A DNA stretch of 64,000 bases from Tricholoma matsutake (lineage: Eukaryota > Basidiomycota > Agaricomycetes > Agaricales > Tricholomataceae), in the NCBI GenBank assembly GCA_026075535.2, contig AP026544.2, positions 6,634,001 to 6,698,000 of the forward strand, in the 5' to 3' direction. Every line of letters starts with the position of its first letter. The first letter of the stretch is position 1. Positions 21,536-33,359 of the stretch are shown piece by piece. The notes beneath the pieces were generated by a model that saw only the letters and a program-made list of their open reading frames with translations, was not told the origin of the DNA and made no database searches. Position numbers and translations under genes: made by a program.

Positions 21536-21544
21536 TGTCAAGAA
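21536..21544 (+). repeat. 3' LTR of gypsy B copy 1, first 9 bp
   Basis: TGTCAAGAA, cut off from the rest of the LTR (from 22977) by hAT-type element 2. The last eight bases (GTCAAGAA) are its target duplication. Confidence 0.9.
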
Positions 21545-22976
21545 TAGTGCTTAAAGGTCTGGTCCATGTGACCGGAAAATAACCGGAACTGGACTGGACC
21601 AGGACCAGAAAAAACCAGACCATCAGTCTGGTTTTTTTCAAATTTTAAGTTAGAAACCGCAAAAGACCGGTCCTACAAGACCAGTCCTGACCAGTCATAA
21701 CTGGTTAAGCACAGCCACATAATCCTCTTGTAATTACCTTGAAACCGGTTAAAAAATTAAGCAAATCAGTGAAGAATTGAGTGAGATATCACCAAAAATG
21801 AGTTTCCTGATCAGGTTTCAGGTCGTGAAACCTGTCTTTGGTGATATCTCACTCAATTCTTCACCGATCTGCTTAGTTTTTTGACCGGTTTCAAGGGAAT
21901 TACTATTGGTAGGTTCCCCACAAGTGGTTTTGAGCAGTTATTCCCACTTCATACATTAGTCTTACTGGCTTTAGTAAAACTGGTCACATCGGGAAACTGT
22001 CACGATCCGTTCCTCGCCCGCTCGGAACCCGCAACCTTCCGATCTTTTCCACTTTTCCTAACTCAACTCCTTCCGCCTTCGTTCCGGCCCCCTTGCACTG
22101 CCCACACTGCTGTGCACCAGGCTGCCTTCCAAGGCTGCTGTCTAGTTTTGCAAATTCGACTACGGATTCCTGTGCGGCCTCCGCTAGGCAATTTATCTAT
22201 GCAGTTGAGACACTGCCGCAGTTTCCGTTTCCATTCTGCTCTTGTTCTGGACTCTAGTATTTAAGCTTAGTTAGTTTCGCTTTGTATTCCTCAGTTTGTA
22301 TATCAACATAGACTCGACTTTACCCTGTCAATCTAAAACCTCCTTCTACTCCAACTCCTGACCTCTAAGAGTCTGAACTCCATTTGACTCAACCTCTAGT
22401 TCCCCTCTGAAGTTCTAGTCTCATCTGAACTTAACCTAAGTCCCTCTGTACTCCTTCCCGCATTTACCCGCACTCTCCCGCTCCTATCTCTAAAACCTCT
22501 ACTCGAAATTAGGACACCAGACGAGGTGAAGGGCACAGCTTCTTACAAGCTGAAGCCAAGTCCTTTTCGTTACCCATCTGCATAATCTGCTATGACCCGA
22601 CAATCTTCCGCTCTCAAACACCCACCGGGTCTGACCGGATTCCGACGAGCCCTTTCGGATCAGTTCTTAACAGAAACTCATTTTTGGTGATATCTCACTC
22701 AATTCTTCACCAATCTGCTTAATTTTTTGACCGGTTTCAAGGGAATTACTATGGGTAGGCTTCCCACAGGTGTTTTTGAGCAGTTATTTTCACTTTGTAC
22801 ATCAGTCTTACTGGCTTTTAGTAAAACTGGTCATGACTGGTTAGGACCGGTTTTTTGCAGTTTTTTGTGGTTCTGGTCCAGTTATTTGGTTATTTCCTTT
22901 TATGGAGGACCAGTCCGGTTCCAGTCTTGCCAAAAATAGCATGAGAACTGGGACCAGACCGGACTTTTAAGCACTA
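21545..22976. mobile_element. hAT-type non-autonomous element 2, interrupted by a solo LTR
   Basis: Ends TAGTGCTTAAA and TTTTAAGCACTA with perfect 8-bp duplications GTCAAGAA at 21537-21544 and 22977-22984. Without the nested LTR and its GAAAC copy it is about 752 bp. It holds a long inverted repeat (21730-21793 against 21838-21903) and a third partial copy of the same arm at about 22680-22830. Subterminal GACCGG/CCGGTC motifs match hAT-type element 1. No coding region is visible. Confidence 0.9.
21998..22672 (+). repeat. gypsy B solo LTR inside hAT-type element 2
   Basis: 675-bp B-family LTR with TGTCACGATCC start and GTTCTTAACA end, bounded by perfect duplications GAAAC at 21993-21997 and 22673-22677. 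No internal sequence remains, so it reflects LTR-LTR recombination after insertion. Confidence 0.93.
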
Positions 22977-23681
22977 GTCAAGAACTGTTCCTCGCCCGAT
23001 CGGAACCTGCATCCATCCGACCCTTTCCCGCATGTCGAACCCGACATTTGTCTATGCCTCCTGATTTCGTTCCCGGCCACCTTGCACTGCCCACACTGCT
23101 GTGCACCAGGCCGCCTTGTACAGCACCCATGGCTGCCTTCCCAAGGCTGCCATCTCTATTGCAAATTCAACTACGGATTCCTGTGCGGCTCCCACTAGAT
23201 AATTTATCTATGCAGTTGAGACACTGCCACAGTCTGCATTCCTGTTCCGCATTTATTCCGGACTACAGTATTTAAGCTTAGTTAGTTTTGCCTTGTATTC
23301 CTCAGTTCGTATATCGACATAGACTCAACTTTATCCTGCCAATCTAAACCTCCTTCTACTCCAACCTCAGTTCTCTAAGAGTCTGAACTCCACTCGACTC
23401 GACCTCTAGTCTCCCTCTGAAGTTCTACCTCACCTGAACTTAACCTAAGTCCCTCCATACTCCCCCCCACGTTTACCTGCACTTTCCCACTCCTACCTCC
23501 AAACCTTCAACTTGAAATTAGGACACCAGACGAGGTGAAGGGTGCAGCTTCTTACAAGCTGAAGTGAAGTCCTTTCTGTTTCCCCTTCCACAGAATCTGC
23601 AACGACCCGACAACCTTCCACTATTATCACGCACAGTGTCCGATTGGATTCTGATGCATCTTCTAGGATCAGTTCTTAACA
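22977..23681 (+). repeat. 3' LTR of gypsy B copy 1, main part
   Basis: Starts with the repeated GTCAAGAA and runs to GTTCTTAACA, followed by the GAAGC target duplication of the whole element. Confidence 0.92.
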
Positions 23682-23686
23682 GAAGC

Positions 23687-26378
23687 ACAAAAAACCTTCC
23701 CATGCTACACCAATATCATCAGCACAAACCAATGGATATGAGTCTGAAAAAATGATACTGATCACAGCACCATAAGTGAACAAGAGAAGAAGTTCAATGC
23801 TTACTGTCTAGTTGACATCACCCCCACAAAACCAAAACACCACTTAGCCTCTGGACATCCAAAGAAAGCTACACTTGATCTTTTCCTCCAAAAATGTTTC
23901 TGAGAGTCACAACCAGGAAAGCACCTCCATCGTTGCATTGGGGTTGGATGCAATGTCACCTTTTCAAACTGAAACCTCCAATGAACCATAAAACATGCCT
24001 GCATATGCAATAAACTGCCTAAAAACCTTTGAACAAAAGCAAAGCAACTGGCTGCCAATAATGCACTCTCAAAAAGGGTCTTGGATTCTGAGGCTGAGCA
24101 GACAGATAATGAACAGAATGTGGAACATGAGGGTTCAAGTCAGGTTGACATAACAAAAAAGACTGAGGATGGGAGGTCAGTGCTGACTAATGAATGGTTT
24201 GATGAGGCCCACACGCTGGGAAGAGATGAACAACATAAGAGGCTGGATTTTGCAATCCTGCTGTTGATTTGTGCAGCTGGTTTGCCTACACATATTGTAT
24301 CTAGGCCTGAGTGGCAGAGAATGTTGATGGTTGCTGATGCCAGCTACCCAGGAAAAGCTAGAGACAGAGCAAATCATAAGTGAGGCAGAGAATGTGATGG
24401 CAAAGCAGTTGGAATACCTGTGAACTCAGGAAGACTTGACGATGGCAGTGCAATGAAGGGTAGAGAGGCATTCTGGACAATACATGTTTCAACACCAAAG
24501 AGGAAAGTTTATCTGATGGAAGGTCGTGAGGCAATGTCCGAGTCTCACACAGGAGTTTGGATCAAAAATCTTGTCCTTGAGGTGTTATCTCCATTTATAT
24601 CAATCCTTCTGACTGTCTGCTTACACTTTTTGAAATAGACAGTTGACACCATTGGTCAAACAAAAATCAGTGCTATTGTTTGTGACAGCACTGGCAACAC
24701 GCATCTCACTTGACAACCTTTTGTCAATGAGGTACCCCAAGCCTTGAATTTAGCAGATATTGTTCATCATATTGGTAACACCATTAAGGATATGGCAAAG
24801 CTCCTTTATTTTTAAGAACCTATCAAGATTGTTCATGGTGTTATCACAAAGTTTCATACATCCCACCTTGGGAGTGCCAAGCTGAAAACTACATGCAAAG
24901 AGCTGCCCACAGGCCCCGGGCTGGAAGCTGTCAGAAAAACATGGTTTGGAACACTCATTTTATCTTCTGCTTCTGTGCAATGCACAATTCCTGCTATCAA
25001 ACAGGTCGTACACAATGGCATTTTTGATCTTGAGGTGTCTATTACTTTGACAATGTGAATCATAAATCATGGCACTAACATTCAGTTGTTGACATACAGG
25101 AACTGGCGACAAATTTCCAGCCATATATGTCACAGTCAATGATGGAGTTCAAATTCAATTTTGCCCAGGTAGTTGATGTTGGAATGCCAGCCATCAAAGC
25201 GTTGGCCTGCCTCGAAGCCAATGAATCAACAGCCACAGATGTATTCATATTCTGGCACGTGATGCTGCAAGCAATCAAAGATGTTGTAACTGATTTACAG
25301 TGTGAATTTCCTCATGAAGTCCAACAGCAGATCTTCAGCATTCTCAACAGTTGACACCAGCAAATGTTCGAGGATGGTAATTTATCTAATCAAGTCTACC
25401 TAGCTGCAACATATCTCAATTCTAGTGAGTATTTCCTTTCTGGTAATGCTCAGTTTGGTCTCAGAAATGTGCAGCATATCTTAAGTCAGATCTGTTCAAG
25501 TCAATCATCATCACAGTATGCAGGAATCTGTTACATCAACACTTTCAAAACCATTGCTCATTTTCTTGTTGATCTTGCCAAGAAGGAAATCAAGTTTGGG
25601 GGAAAGGAAGCATTCACCAGATGGAGAGGTCATGCTGTGGCATTCAAAGCACAGTTTCTCAGCAAATTCAAAGCATATGCATGCCACCAGTATCTGTTCA
25701 ACCTTCCAGTTGACAAGAAGAAAGCTGTCCTCAAATGGTGGCAAGGGCTCCTTGGATCTGATTCTGCTGTGATACTCCCAGTGTGGTACTTTCATTTGGC
25801 CACTGTGACAAACTGACAGGCATATACTTTGACAGCATCTTGCAATCAAGATATACTCCATTCATGTGAACTCCATGCCAGAAGAACAAACAGTTTTGAC
25901 ATTCACATGGTTGACTCCTGTGCTATGTTCCCAGCTATCAGTTCCTGCAATGACTGCAATGACTCAAATATGGCAGTATTACAAAACAGAGGAAAAGGTG
26001 TGCACATTTAATTATTCCTAGTCCTTGATGTTTATCATCCTCATCAATGTATTACTCAGTCTCATTTGCATGCTAGATCAAAACCTTCCATCAAATTTTT
26101 TGACATCAAGAACAGATTCTTCTCAAAGTTGGGTAGCACAGCCACTGAAAACCCAGATGATGATGAAGATGACAGCTGGTTGGATGAGCCAAGTATTGAG
26201 GTTTTCCCTCCTGAGGATTCTCTTGATGTCTCCAAATGCTGATCTCTCATCTCAGTGCCTGGCAGCAGCTCTTTCTGAGGAACCCTCTGGTAATCTTTCT
26301 GATCTCACTGCTCAGCCTAACCTGTGCCCTGAAAAAGCCCTTGGAGAGCTGGACAATGACTTCTCGATGGATCTGTAA
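23687..26378 (+). pseudogene. hAT-family transposase remnant with BED-like finger and DUF659-like core
   Basis: Scattered frames together read like a hAT transposase. A short Cys-rich BED-like stretch (C-I-G-V-G-C-N-V-T-F, then H-A-C) lies at about 23920-24000. An open segment from 24090 is followed near 24485 by P-K-R-K-V-Y-L-M and S-E-S-H-T-G. Near 24650-24720 are T-I-G-Q-T-K-I-S-A-I-V and D-S-T-G-N-T, a hallmark of DUF659-type hAT proteins. H-H-I-G-N-T-I-K-D follows near 24760. The C-terminal dimerisation-like end (T-W-L-T-P, Q-I-W-Q-Y-Y-K) is at about 25905-25990. Many TGA/TAA stops and shifts show long decay. It hosts gypsy A and gypsy B. It could be the relict of an autonomous relative of the hAT-type elements, but its own ends are not identified. 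Confidence 0.75.
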
Positions 26379-26934
26379 AAAGAATTATTGCTGAAAAGGT
26401 CACCTGAATATATCATGTGGAATATTTTACCAGTAAATTACCAGTAAATTACTGCCCCTCCTATCTGACCTCTGTAAATTACCAGTAAACTACTGGGCTT
26501 GAATATTTTATGCAAACCTGTCTGGTGCAGCACATGCTAGTCCCATGACAGATGTGTTGCAATGCTTCAAAGTGGAAAGCAGAGATCACGATCAGAATCT
26601 TCGGAGTGTGCCCCATTAGTCCCACAAATGGACAAAAAGTCTGAAGGGGAAAAACAAGACCACACCATGAATGAGCACAGCTTACAACAGATGAGTCTCT
26701 TCAGACTAGGCACCCCAAACCAGAGCTGAGCAAGAGAACATACATAAGTTCATACAGCAATTTAAAGACAATCGGAGTATCAGAGGTAAAATTGAGCAAG
26801 GTATGTAGCAAATACTAATGGCACTAATGAGACAACATAGGGAGACAATGATAATGAGCATATGTGTCCATAGTAGCCTCTAAGCCACAAGCACAATGGG
26901 AATTAGCAGCATTAGAAATAAACAGAGGAAGAAT
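26379..26934 (-). other. unresolved spacer, possibly internal remnant of the family D element
   Basis: About 550 bp between the hAT remnant and the family D primer-binding site. On the minus strand it follows the D LTR and PBS, where a leader/gag would be expected, but I see no recognisable frame. Near 26440-26490 the ACCAGTAAATTACTGG-like motif repeats two or three times. Confidence 0.4.
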
Positions 26935-26952
26935 GGATTCGATCCGGTGCCA
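26935..26952 (-). promoter_or_regulatory. tRNA-type primer-binding site of family D
   Basis: On the minus strand TGGCACCGGATCGAATCC follows the LTR end after a few bases. Its complement, GGATTCGATCCGGTGCCA, looks like an 18-nt tRNA 3' end including T-arm TTCGATCC and CCA. Confidence 0.75.
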
Positions 26953-26957
26953 ATATT

Positions 26958-27361
26958 TGTTAGGAAACAGCTCCATTACCTAATAAAATTTCATTTTATT
27001 TTATTATGTTGAATTATGCTACATTATGCTGAATGATGCTACTTACACTTTGATAGCATGAGAATTTTTTTCACATGCATCAATATGTATGCATGTGTAC
27101 AAGTGTGTTGGTAACAACAATGTGCAATATATGTAACATAGTATATAAACCCTAAATATACACCTAGGGGACCCCAGTTGTGCTCTCTTAGGTATTCCAC
27201 CTACACTTGTGGTGTGAAATGCCTTTCTCAACAAACTCATCTATTAATAACCCCTTGCATCAAAACCGTCAATTCCCCCATCATGCATGTGCATCATGCC
27301 CCCTTCTTGTAGAGAGAACCTGCACAGTCTTAGCTAGCAGATAGTGGGTGTCGCCCTAACA
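26958..27361 (-). repeat. family D LTR (5' LTR of a minus-strand element)
   Basis: 404 bp with inverted ends TGTTAGG and CCTAACA. A tRNA-type primer-binding site next to its lower-coordinate end shows that the element points to the left. The flanks do not give a matching 5-bp duplication, consistent with one LTR of a broken element. A partial second copy lies at 58021-58144. Confidence 0.75.
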
Positions 27362-27710
27362 GAAGAACACAACTCTCCATATCAGTGTGCCTTCTCTTAC
27401 TTGCACATATGTCATTGTTTCACTGCACCACATCCGATTACTCATCCTTTCGGCATGAGCTGGAAGTACTTGTATATATGTAATCTACCTTTTCTTTCAT
27501 AAGTCGACGCCAGGCCTTGCCTTACATTGCGACCACCAGTGATCGAGAGGCAGTGCTTGTCATTAGGACAGCTGCAACCAGACAACTGATTGGATCTGGT
27601 TTAGTTATTAATCTATTTGGATGACTATTTTAGTTACAGGCTGAATTCAGTATTATCCCCGAGATCAGGCACCTTAGCCAAAGAAGTGATTCATCACAGA
27701 TCTACTCGTT
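27362..27710 (+). other. spacer upstream of gypsy C, possibly its truncated 5' LTR and leader
   Basis: Contains TTGTATATATGTAATC near 27470 and no frame of note. The 5' LTR of gypsy C would be expected here, but no match to the LTR start at 32601 is visible. Confidence 0.35.
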
Positions 27711-28080
27711 ATGTCCAAACCCTCAACTTCTAATCCCGGTCCTAATCCTGTTCCCACACCAGTGCTAGAGGCAAAAATTGATGTGCTTATGGTGCAAATG
27801 TTGCAACTAGTGTCAGTGTTGGCAGCATCACAGCTCAGACAAGCAGAAGTACAGCCAGAGATGACAGGAGATAGAGATGATGAGATGGAGGAGATGGTGG
27901 AGTGGATGTCACAGGATGATGTGCAGGTGGCAGAGAGATCTGGAAAAGGAAAAGCACACTTACCTAAGTATGTGCCCCTGCAAATCTTATTGTAGGCAGA
28001 AAAGAAAGATTAGGGAAGCTACAATCAAGGAAGTGAAGCTGGAGGAAGGCAGGCAGAAGAATTTTGTGGAAGAGTCCCAG
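27711..28080 (+). pseudogene. gag: gypsy C gag remnant
   Basis: ATG at 27711 opens a 94-codon frame with a Pro/Asn-rich start and an acidic, Met-rich middle. After a TAG near 27993 the frame continues to about 28080 with Lys/Glu-rich sequence. The capsid centre and zinc knuckle seen in the other elements are missing, so gag appears internally deleted. The assignment rests on position before protease. Confidence 0.6.
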
Positions 28081-31000
28081 TGAAGGTTTCCCCATTGGTG
28101 ACCCAAAATCATTATAATGTATTAGTATCTGAGGAAACCCAGAGCAAACCAGAAAAGGAAATCGAGGATGAGTACAACTGTTGTGAATCATGTGACAAAG
28201 AAAATGGTCATGCACCATTTCCAAAAACCCCTAAATTCTTTATTTGCTCTGTGCAAATAGAACCCAAAATCACCTTGACTGTGGGATTGAAGACAGTGGA
28301 CACACATGCAGTGATTGATGTGGAGGCATTGCTTGATAGCAGTGCTACATGATTACTCATAAATTGGTCCTTAATTAGCAGAAATGGTATTAGCACACGC
28401 AAGCTGTCACAACCTATAATGGTGTATAATATTGATGGAACAGTCAATCCTGGAGGAACTATCAAGGAGGAGGTGACCATGGTACTAAAGTATCAGGAGC
28501 ATCAGGAATGAGCTGTATTCAAAGTGTGTGGTCTTGGGAAAACCAATCTAATAATTGGATGTCCATGGTTACAGAAGCATAATCCAAAAATTGATTGGAA
28601 GACTGGGAAAGTACAAATGACTCGTTGTCCTAAGGAATGTAATGTGTATGGGAGGAAGATGAAGAAGGAGAAATGAAAAAAGAAAGAGAAAGAACATCTG
28701 AGGAAGTATTCTGTTACAATGGAGGAAGTGGAGGATGAGGAAATGCCAAATGGGGAAGTTCCAATCATGATCAAAAAGGAAGAGCAGAGGCAAACCTTTA
28801 GAGCAATTTGTGGAGGACAGTCATGGGACAAGAATATTGTGAAGGTGGAGGAGTGGGTACCAAAAGCATATCATGAATATCTGCCAGTCTTTGGGAAGAA
28901 GGAGTCTGAGCAAATGCCAGTGCAGAACCCATGGGATCATGCAATTGAGATGAAGCTGGGGTTTGTGCCAAAGAAGTCAAAGGTATATCCATTATCTCCA
29001 ATGGAACAAGAAGAAGTTGATGTGTTCCTAAATGATCAATTGTGCAAAGGATATGTATGACCTTCAAAATTGCCACAGACATCACCAATATTCTTTGTGC
29101 CAAAGAAAGATCAGAGGAAGAGGATGTGTACAAATTATAGGTATCTGAATGAGTGGACAGTGAAGAACATGTACCCCTGCCGTTTATCTCAGAAATAATT
29201 GACAAGGTGGGAAAACCCAAGGTCTTTACAAAACTGGACTTATGATGGGGATACAATAATGTATGAATAAGGAAAGGAGATGAGTGGAAGGTTGTGTTTG
29301 CCACACATCAAGGATCCTTCAAGCTGCTTGTCATGTTTTTGGGATGACCAATAGTCCCCTGACTTTTCAAAATATGATGAAAGACATTTTCAAGGACATA
29401 ATAGACAAAGGTGTGGTAATAATATTTATTGACAACATTCTGATATTCATGGAGGATGAAGAAAATCATGAAGTGATAGTGCAGGAGGTGCTATGGAGAT
29501 TAGCGGAGAATGATCTATTTTTGAAACCAGAGAAGTGTGTGTTTGGGGCAAGCGAGATTGAGTTCCTAGGATTATTGATTGGCCCTGATGGGATTAAAAT
29601 GGATCCAATCAAGGTACAGGTGATCACAGATTGGCCTGTGCCCACCCACATCAAGGAGGTTCAGGCCTTCTTGGGACTTGCAAACTATTATTGCTGCTTT
29701 GTGCATAATTTTTCCAAAATTGCTGCACCCTTACATAACCTTATGCAAAAGGGAGTAGTGTGGAGGTGGGGGGAACAGCAGCAGACAGTGTTTGAGGATG
29801 TCAAGAACCGTTCCTCGCCCGATCGGAACCCACATCCATCCGATCCTTTTCTGCATGTTGAACCTGACAATTGTCTAATCCTCCCGATTTCGTTCCCGGC
29901 TGCCTTGCACTGCCCACACTGCTGTGCACCAGGCCGCCTTGTACAGCATCCACGGCTGCCTTCCCAAGCCTGCCGTCTCTATTGCAAATTCAACTATGGA
30001 TTCTGGTGCAGCTCCCACTAGATAATTTATCTATGCAGTTGAGACACTGCCACAGTCTTCATTCCTGTTCTGCATTATTCTGGACTACAGTATTTAAGCT
30101 TAGTTAGTTTTGCCTTGTATTCCTCAGTTTGTATATTGACATAGACTCGACTTTACCCTGCCAATCTAAACCTCCTTCTACTCCAACCTCAGTTCTCTAA
30201 GAGTCTGAACTCCATTTGACTCGACCTCTAGTCTCCCTCTGAAGTTCTAACCTCACCTGAACTTAACCTAAGTCCCTCCATACTCCTCCCTGTGTTTACT
30301 CACACTTTCCCGCTCCTACCTCCAAACCTTCAACTTGAAATTAGGACACCAGACGAGGTGAAGGGCACAGCTTCTTATAAGCTGAAGCCAAGTCCTTTCC
30401 ATTTCCCCTCCCACAGAATCTGCATCGACCTGACAAACTCCTGCTATTATCACCTGCAGTGTCCAATCAGATTCCAACGTGAACTTTAGGATCAGTGCTT
30501 AACAGAGGAGTTGAAGAGGAAGTTTGTGGAGGGATCAATATTAGCCCCACCAGATTTCATGCATCCCTTACAAGTGGAATCAGATGCATCCAACTTTGCT
30601 ACTGGAGCAGTATTATCAATGCTGTGTGAAGATGACAAATGGCATCCTTGTGCACATTTGTCCTGAGGTTTGAATGATGTGGAAAGGAATTATGATGTGC
30701 ATGACAAAGAGATGTTGGGAATAATATGAGCATTGGAGGCATGGAGACATTATTTGGAGGGATGTACACATCAGATTGAGATCTGGATGGATCATCAAAA
30801 TCTGCAATACTTCATGTCTGCTGAAAGCTTAACCGCCGGCAAGCGCATTGGGCATTATTCCTATTGCATTTCAAATTTCACTTGGTCCACAAAGTGGGAA
30901 GCTTAATGAGGAAAGCAGATGCATTATCCAGATGTATTGATCACAAAAGGGGGGTGGAGGAGGACAATAAGAATGTCACCTTACTCAAACCTGAATACTT

Positions 31001-32586
31001 TTGCATTTGCACTATGCACCAAGGGCATCTATTAATAGATAGCTCAGAAATGGAAATGTTGTCTAAAATTAGACAATGTTTGGAAATGGAGGATGAAGTA
31101 GTGGAAGCCATGAAAGCTCTGAAGGGAGAGAAGAAAGGTAATATTAAAGGAGATGAATAGGCTGAGGAACAAGGGTTGGTGTTATTCCAAGGAAAAGTGT
31201 ATGTACTGAAGGATCAGGATTTGCAAAGGGAGATCATCCAGTTACATCATAATACACTGACTGCTGGACACCCAGGAAGATAGAAGACATTGGAATTAGT
31301 AATGAGAAATTATTGGTGGCCCAGAATTTCTAAATATGTGTTGGGGTATGTGGATGGATGTGATACATGCATGAGGGGGAAGAAATTTCCAGAGAAACCT
31401 GCAGGGAAATTAATGCTGAATCCTATACCTAAAGTGCCATGGCAAGATATATCTGTGGATTTTATTACCGGATTACCTGAGGCTCAAGGGTACAATGCAA
31501 TATTTGTAGTATGTGACCACTTCACAAAGGAGGTCCATATTATTCCTACTACTACAGAAACCTCATCATTGGGCTTGGCATGCCTCTATCTAAATCAGGT
31601 ATGGCAGTTACATGGATTACCAGATACTGTTATCTCCAATTGTGGACCACAATTTGCTTCCATGTTTATGCAAGAACTAAACAACGTATCAGGGATTCAA
31701 ACTGAATTATCTACAGCATATCACCCACAAACTGATGGGCAGACAGAGAGAATGAACCAGGAGTTGGAGCAGAACCTACATATGTTTGTCAACTACCGAC
31801 AAACTGTGGCCTGAATGGTTGGCAATTGCCAAATTTTCCCACAATAATAAATCCATTTAGCTACTCGTATGTCACCCTTCTTTGCTAATTATGGGTATCA
31901 TCCCTGCATGGGAATAGAACCCCAAAGGGAAGTTAAGGTACAATTAGTAGAAGACTTTGTATCTAAGATGTGAAAGGTACAAGAAGAAGTGGAGGTGGCA
32001 TTGATGAAAGCACATGATGACATGATGTGACATGCAGATTGTACTCGAGCTCCCACTCCAGAGTACAAAGTTGGTGACTTGGTATGGCTAAGTAACAAGG
32101 ACCTAAATATTCCATGACCTTCTAGGAAACTTACAGAGAAACAAGTTGTCCCATATGCGATCTCTAAAGTAATTTCACCTAATGCAGTAGTGCTAAAATT
32201 ACCCCGATCATTCAAGATTAACATTTCCCCCCCTACACCCCTACTGCCTGCCCACTATTCCTGGCCAACAAACCACTCCACAACCTCCGATAATAGTAGA
32301 AGGTGCTCCAGAATATATAGTTGAAGAAATTCTAGACTCACATCTTCAACAGAATATATTGGAGTTCTTAATAAAGTGGAAGAACTATACCAACGAAAAT
32401 AATTCATGGGAACCTGAAGAGAATTGTAAGCGAGTGCATAATGTGATTGCCCAATTCTTTAAATGTAATCCAGATGCTCCGTGTCACATTGCAAGAATGG
32501 TATATGAGGGGATGAAATTCTGGCCTTACCAAAATTTCACAGAGGGGACAGATACAATATTTTCTCACCTGGAAGTCAAGGAATAA
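28081..32586 (+). pseudogene. pol: gypsy C pol with chromodomain, decayed
   Basis: The protease-like motif is D-S-S-A-T near 28336 (D-S-G-A-T expected) followed by a TGA. RT starts near 28870; a frameshift lies near 29170, and Y-L-D-D has become F-I-D-N near 29427. RNase H is interrupted by the solo LTR 29799-30504 and resumes with D-A-S-N and several stops. Integrase has the H-H-C-C finger near 31245-31380, first Asp in V-D-F-I-T-G, second Asp replaced by Asn (S-N-C-G-P-Q-F near 31637) and Glu present in T-E-R-M-N-Q. The chromodomain is at about 32305-32470 (Y-I-V-E-E-I-L-D, W-K-N-Y, N-S-W-E). Stop at 32584-32586. Premature stops are mostly TGA. Confidence 0.9.
29799..30504 (+). repeat. gypsy B solo LTR inside gypsy C pol
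   Basis: 706 bp, TGTCAAGAACCG to GTGCTTAACA, bounded by perfect duplications GAGGA at 29794-29798 and 30505-30509. Same family as 6299-8430, 21998-22672 and 44288-50723. Confidence 0.94.
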
Positions 32587-32600
32587 AAGGGGGGTGGCAG
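32585..32600 (+). promoter_or_regulatory. polypurine tract of gypsy C
   Basis: AAAAGGGGGGTGGCAG immediately follows the pol stop. The 3' LTR probably begins with TGTGAGTTG at 32601; its far end was not found before the minisatellite. Confidence 0.65.
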
Positions 32601-32739
32601 TGTGAGTTGTTTGGTTGTGTTGTGTGCAGATACTGCAAGGCGTGAAAGTAGGTGTCCACTATATCGCATCCCTAATTTTTGTGCACAAAGTCACTGCAAA
32701 CTTGTACTGACTGGTTTACAAGCTTTGCCAACTTGATTA

Positions 32740-33270
32740 TAAACTTTTACTGACCTCATTTCACACATTGACTGACCTTATTTACATACTTTTACTGACT
32801 TGATTACAAACTGTTACTAACATCATACCATTACAAACTTTTACTGACCTCATTACAAAATTTCACTGATCTCATTACAAACTTTTGCTGACCTCATTAC
32901 AAAAATTTGTTGACTTCATTACCAACGTTTACTGACCTCATTACAAAATTTCACTGAACTCATTACAAACTTTTGCTGACCTCACTACAAAATGTTGTTG
33001 ACCTCATTACTGACCTCATTACAAAACTTTGCTGACCTCATTACAAAACTTTACTGACCTCATTACAAAACTTTATTGACCTCATTACAAAACTTTATTG
33101 ACCTCATTACAAAACTTTATTGACCCCATTACAAAACTTTATTGACCTCATTACAAAACTTTATTGACCTCATTACAAAACTTTACTGACCTCATTACAA
33201 AACTTTATTGACCTCATTACAAAACTTTACTGACCTCATTACAAAACCTTACTGACCTCATTACAGACCT
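32740..33270. repeat. 21-bp minisatellite
   Basis: About 25 units of a TTACTGACCTCATTACAAAAC-like 21-mer, more diverged at the left and nearly uniform from about 33010 on. No coding potential. It may have grown inside or beside the 3' LTR of gypsy C. Confidence 0.95.
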
Positions 33271-33359
33271 TCACAGATATCCAAACTACTAATTTCTTTG
33301 GGGTATCTTTTATGAATAGTTCAATTGAATATAACTATAGATTTCAAAGGACAAAAAAT

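Larger units (their letters stand above)
6299..23681 (+). mobile_element. gypsy B copy 1, full length but split by nested insertions
   Basis: The outer ends are TGTCAAGAAC (6299) and GTTCTTAACA (to 23681), flanked by perfect target duplications GAAGC at 6294-6298 and 23682-23686. Removing the insertions (6967-8404 in the 5' LTR; 8854-15635 in gag; 21545-22984 in the 3' LTR) restores LTR-gag-pol-LTR. A second copy of the same family lies on the minus strand at 44288-50723. The 5' and 3' LTRs differ mainly by C/T and G/A changes, many at CpG, so it is older than gypsy A. Confidence 0.93.
27711..32600 (+). mobile_element. gypsy C, decayed chromodomain element
   Basis: Gag remnant, protease, RT, RNase H, integrase and chromodomain in gypsy order, with many stops and frameshifts. 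Its protein style (for example P-W-D-H-A-I-E and Y-P-L-S-P in the RT entry region) is closer to gypsy A than to B. It carries a B-family solo LTR at 29799-30504. The 3' LTR starts about 32601; the 5' LTR is not identified. Confidence 0.9.
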
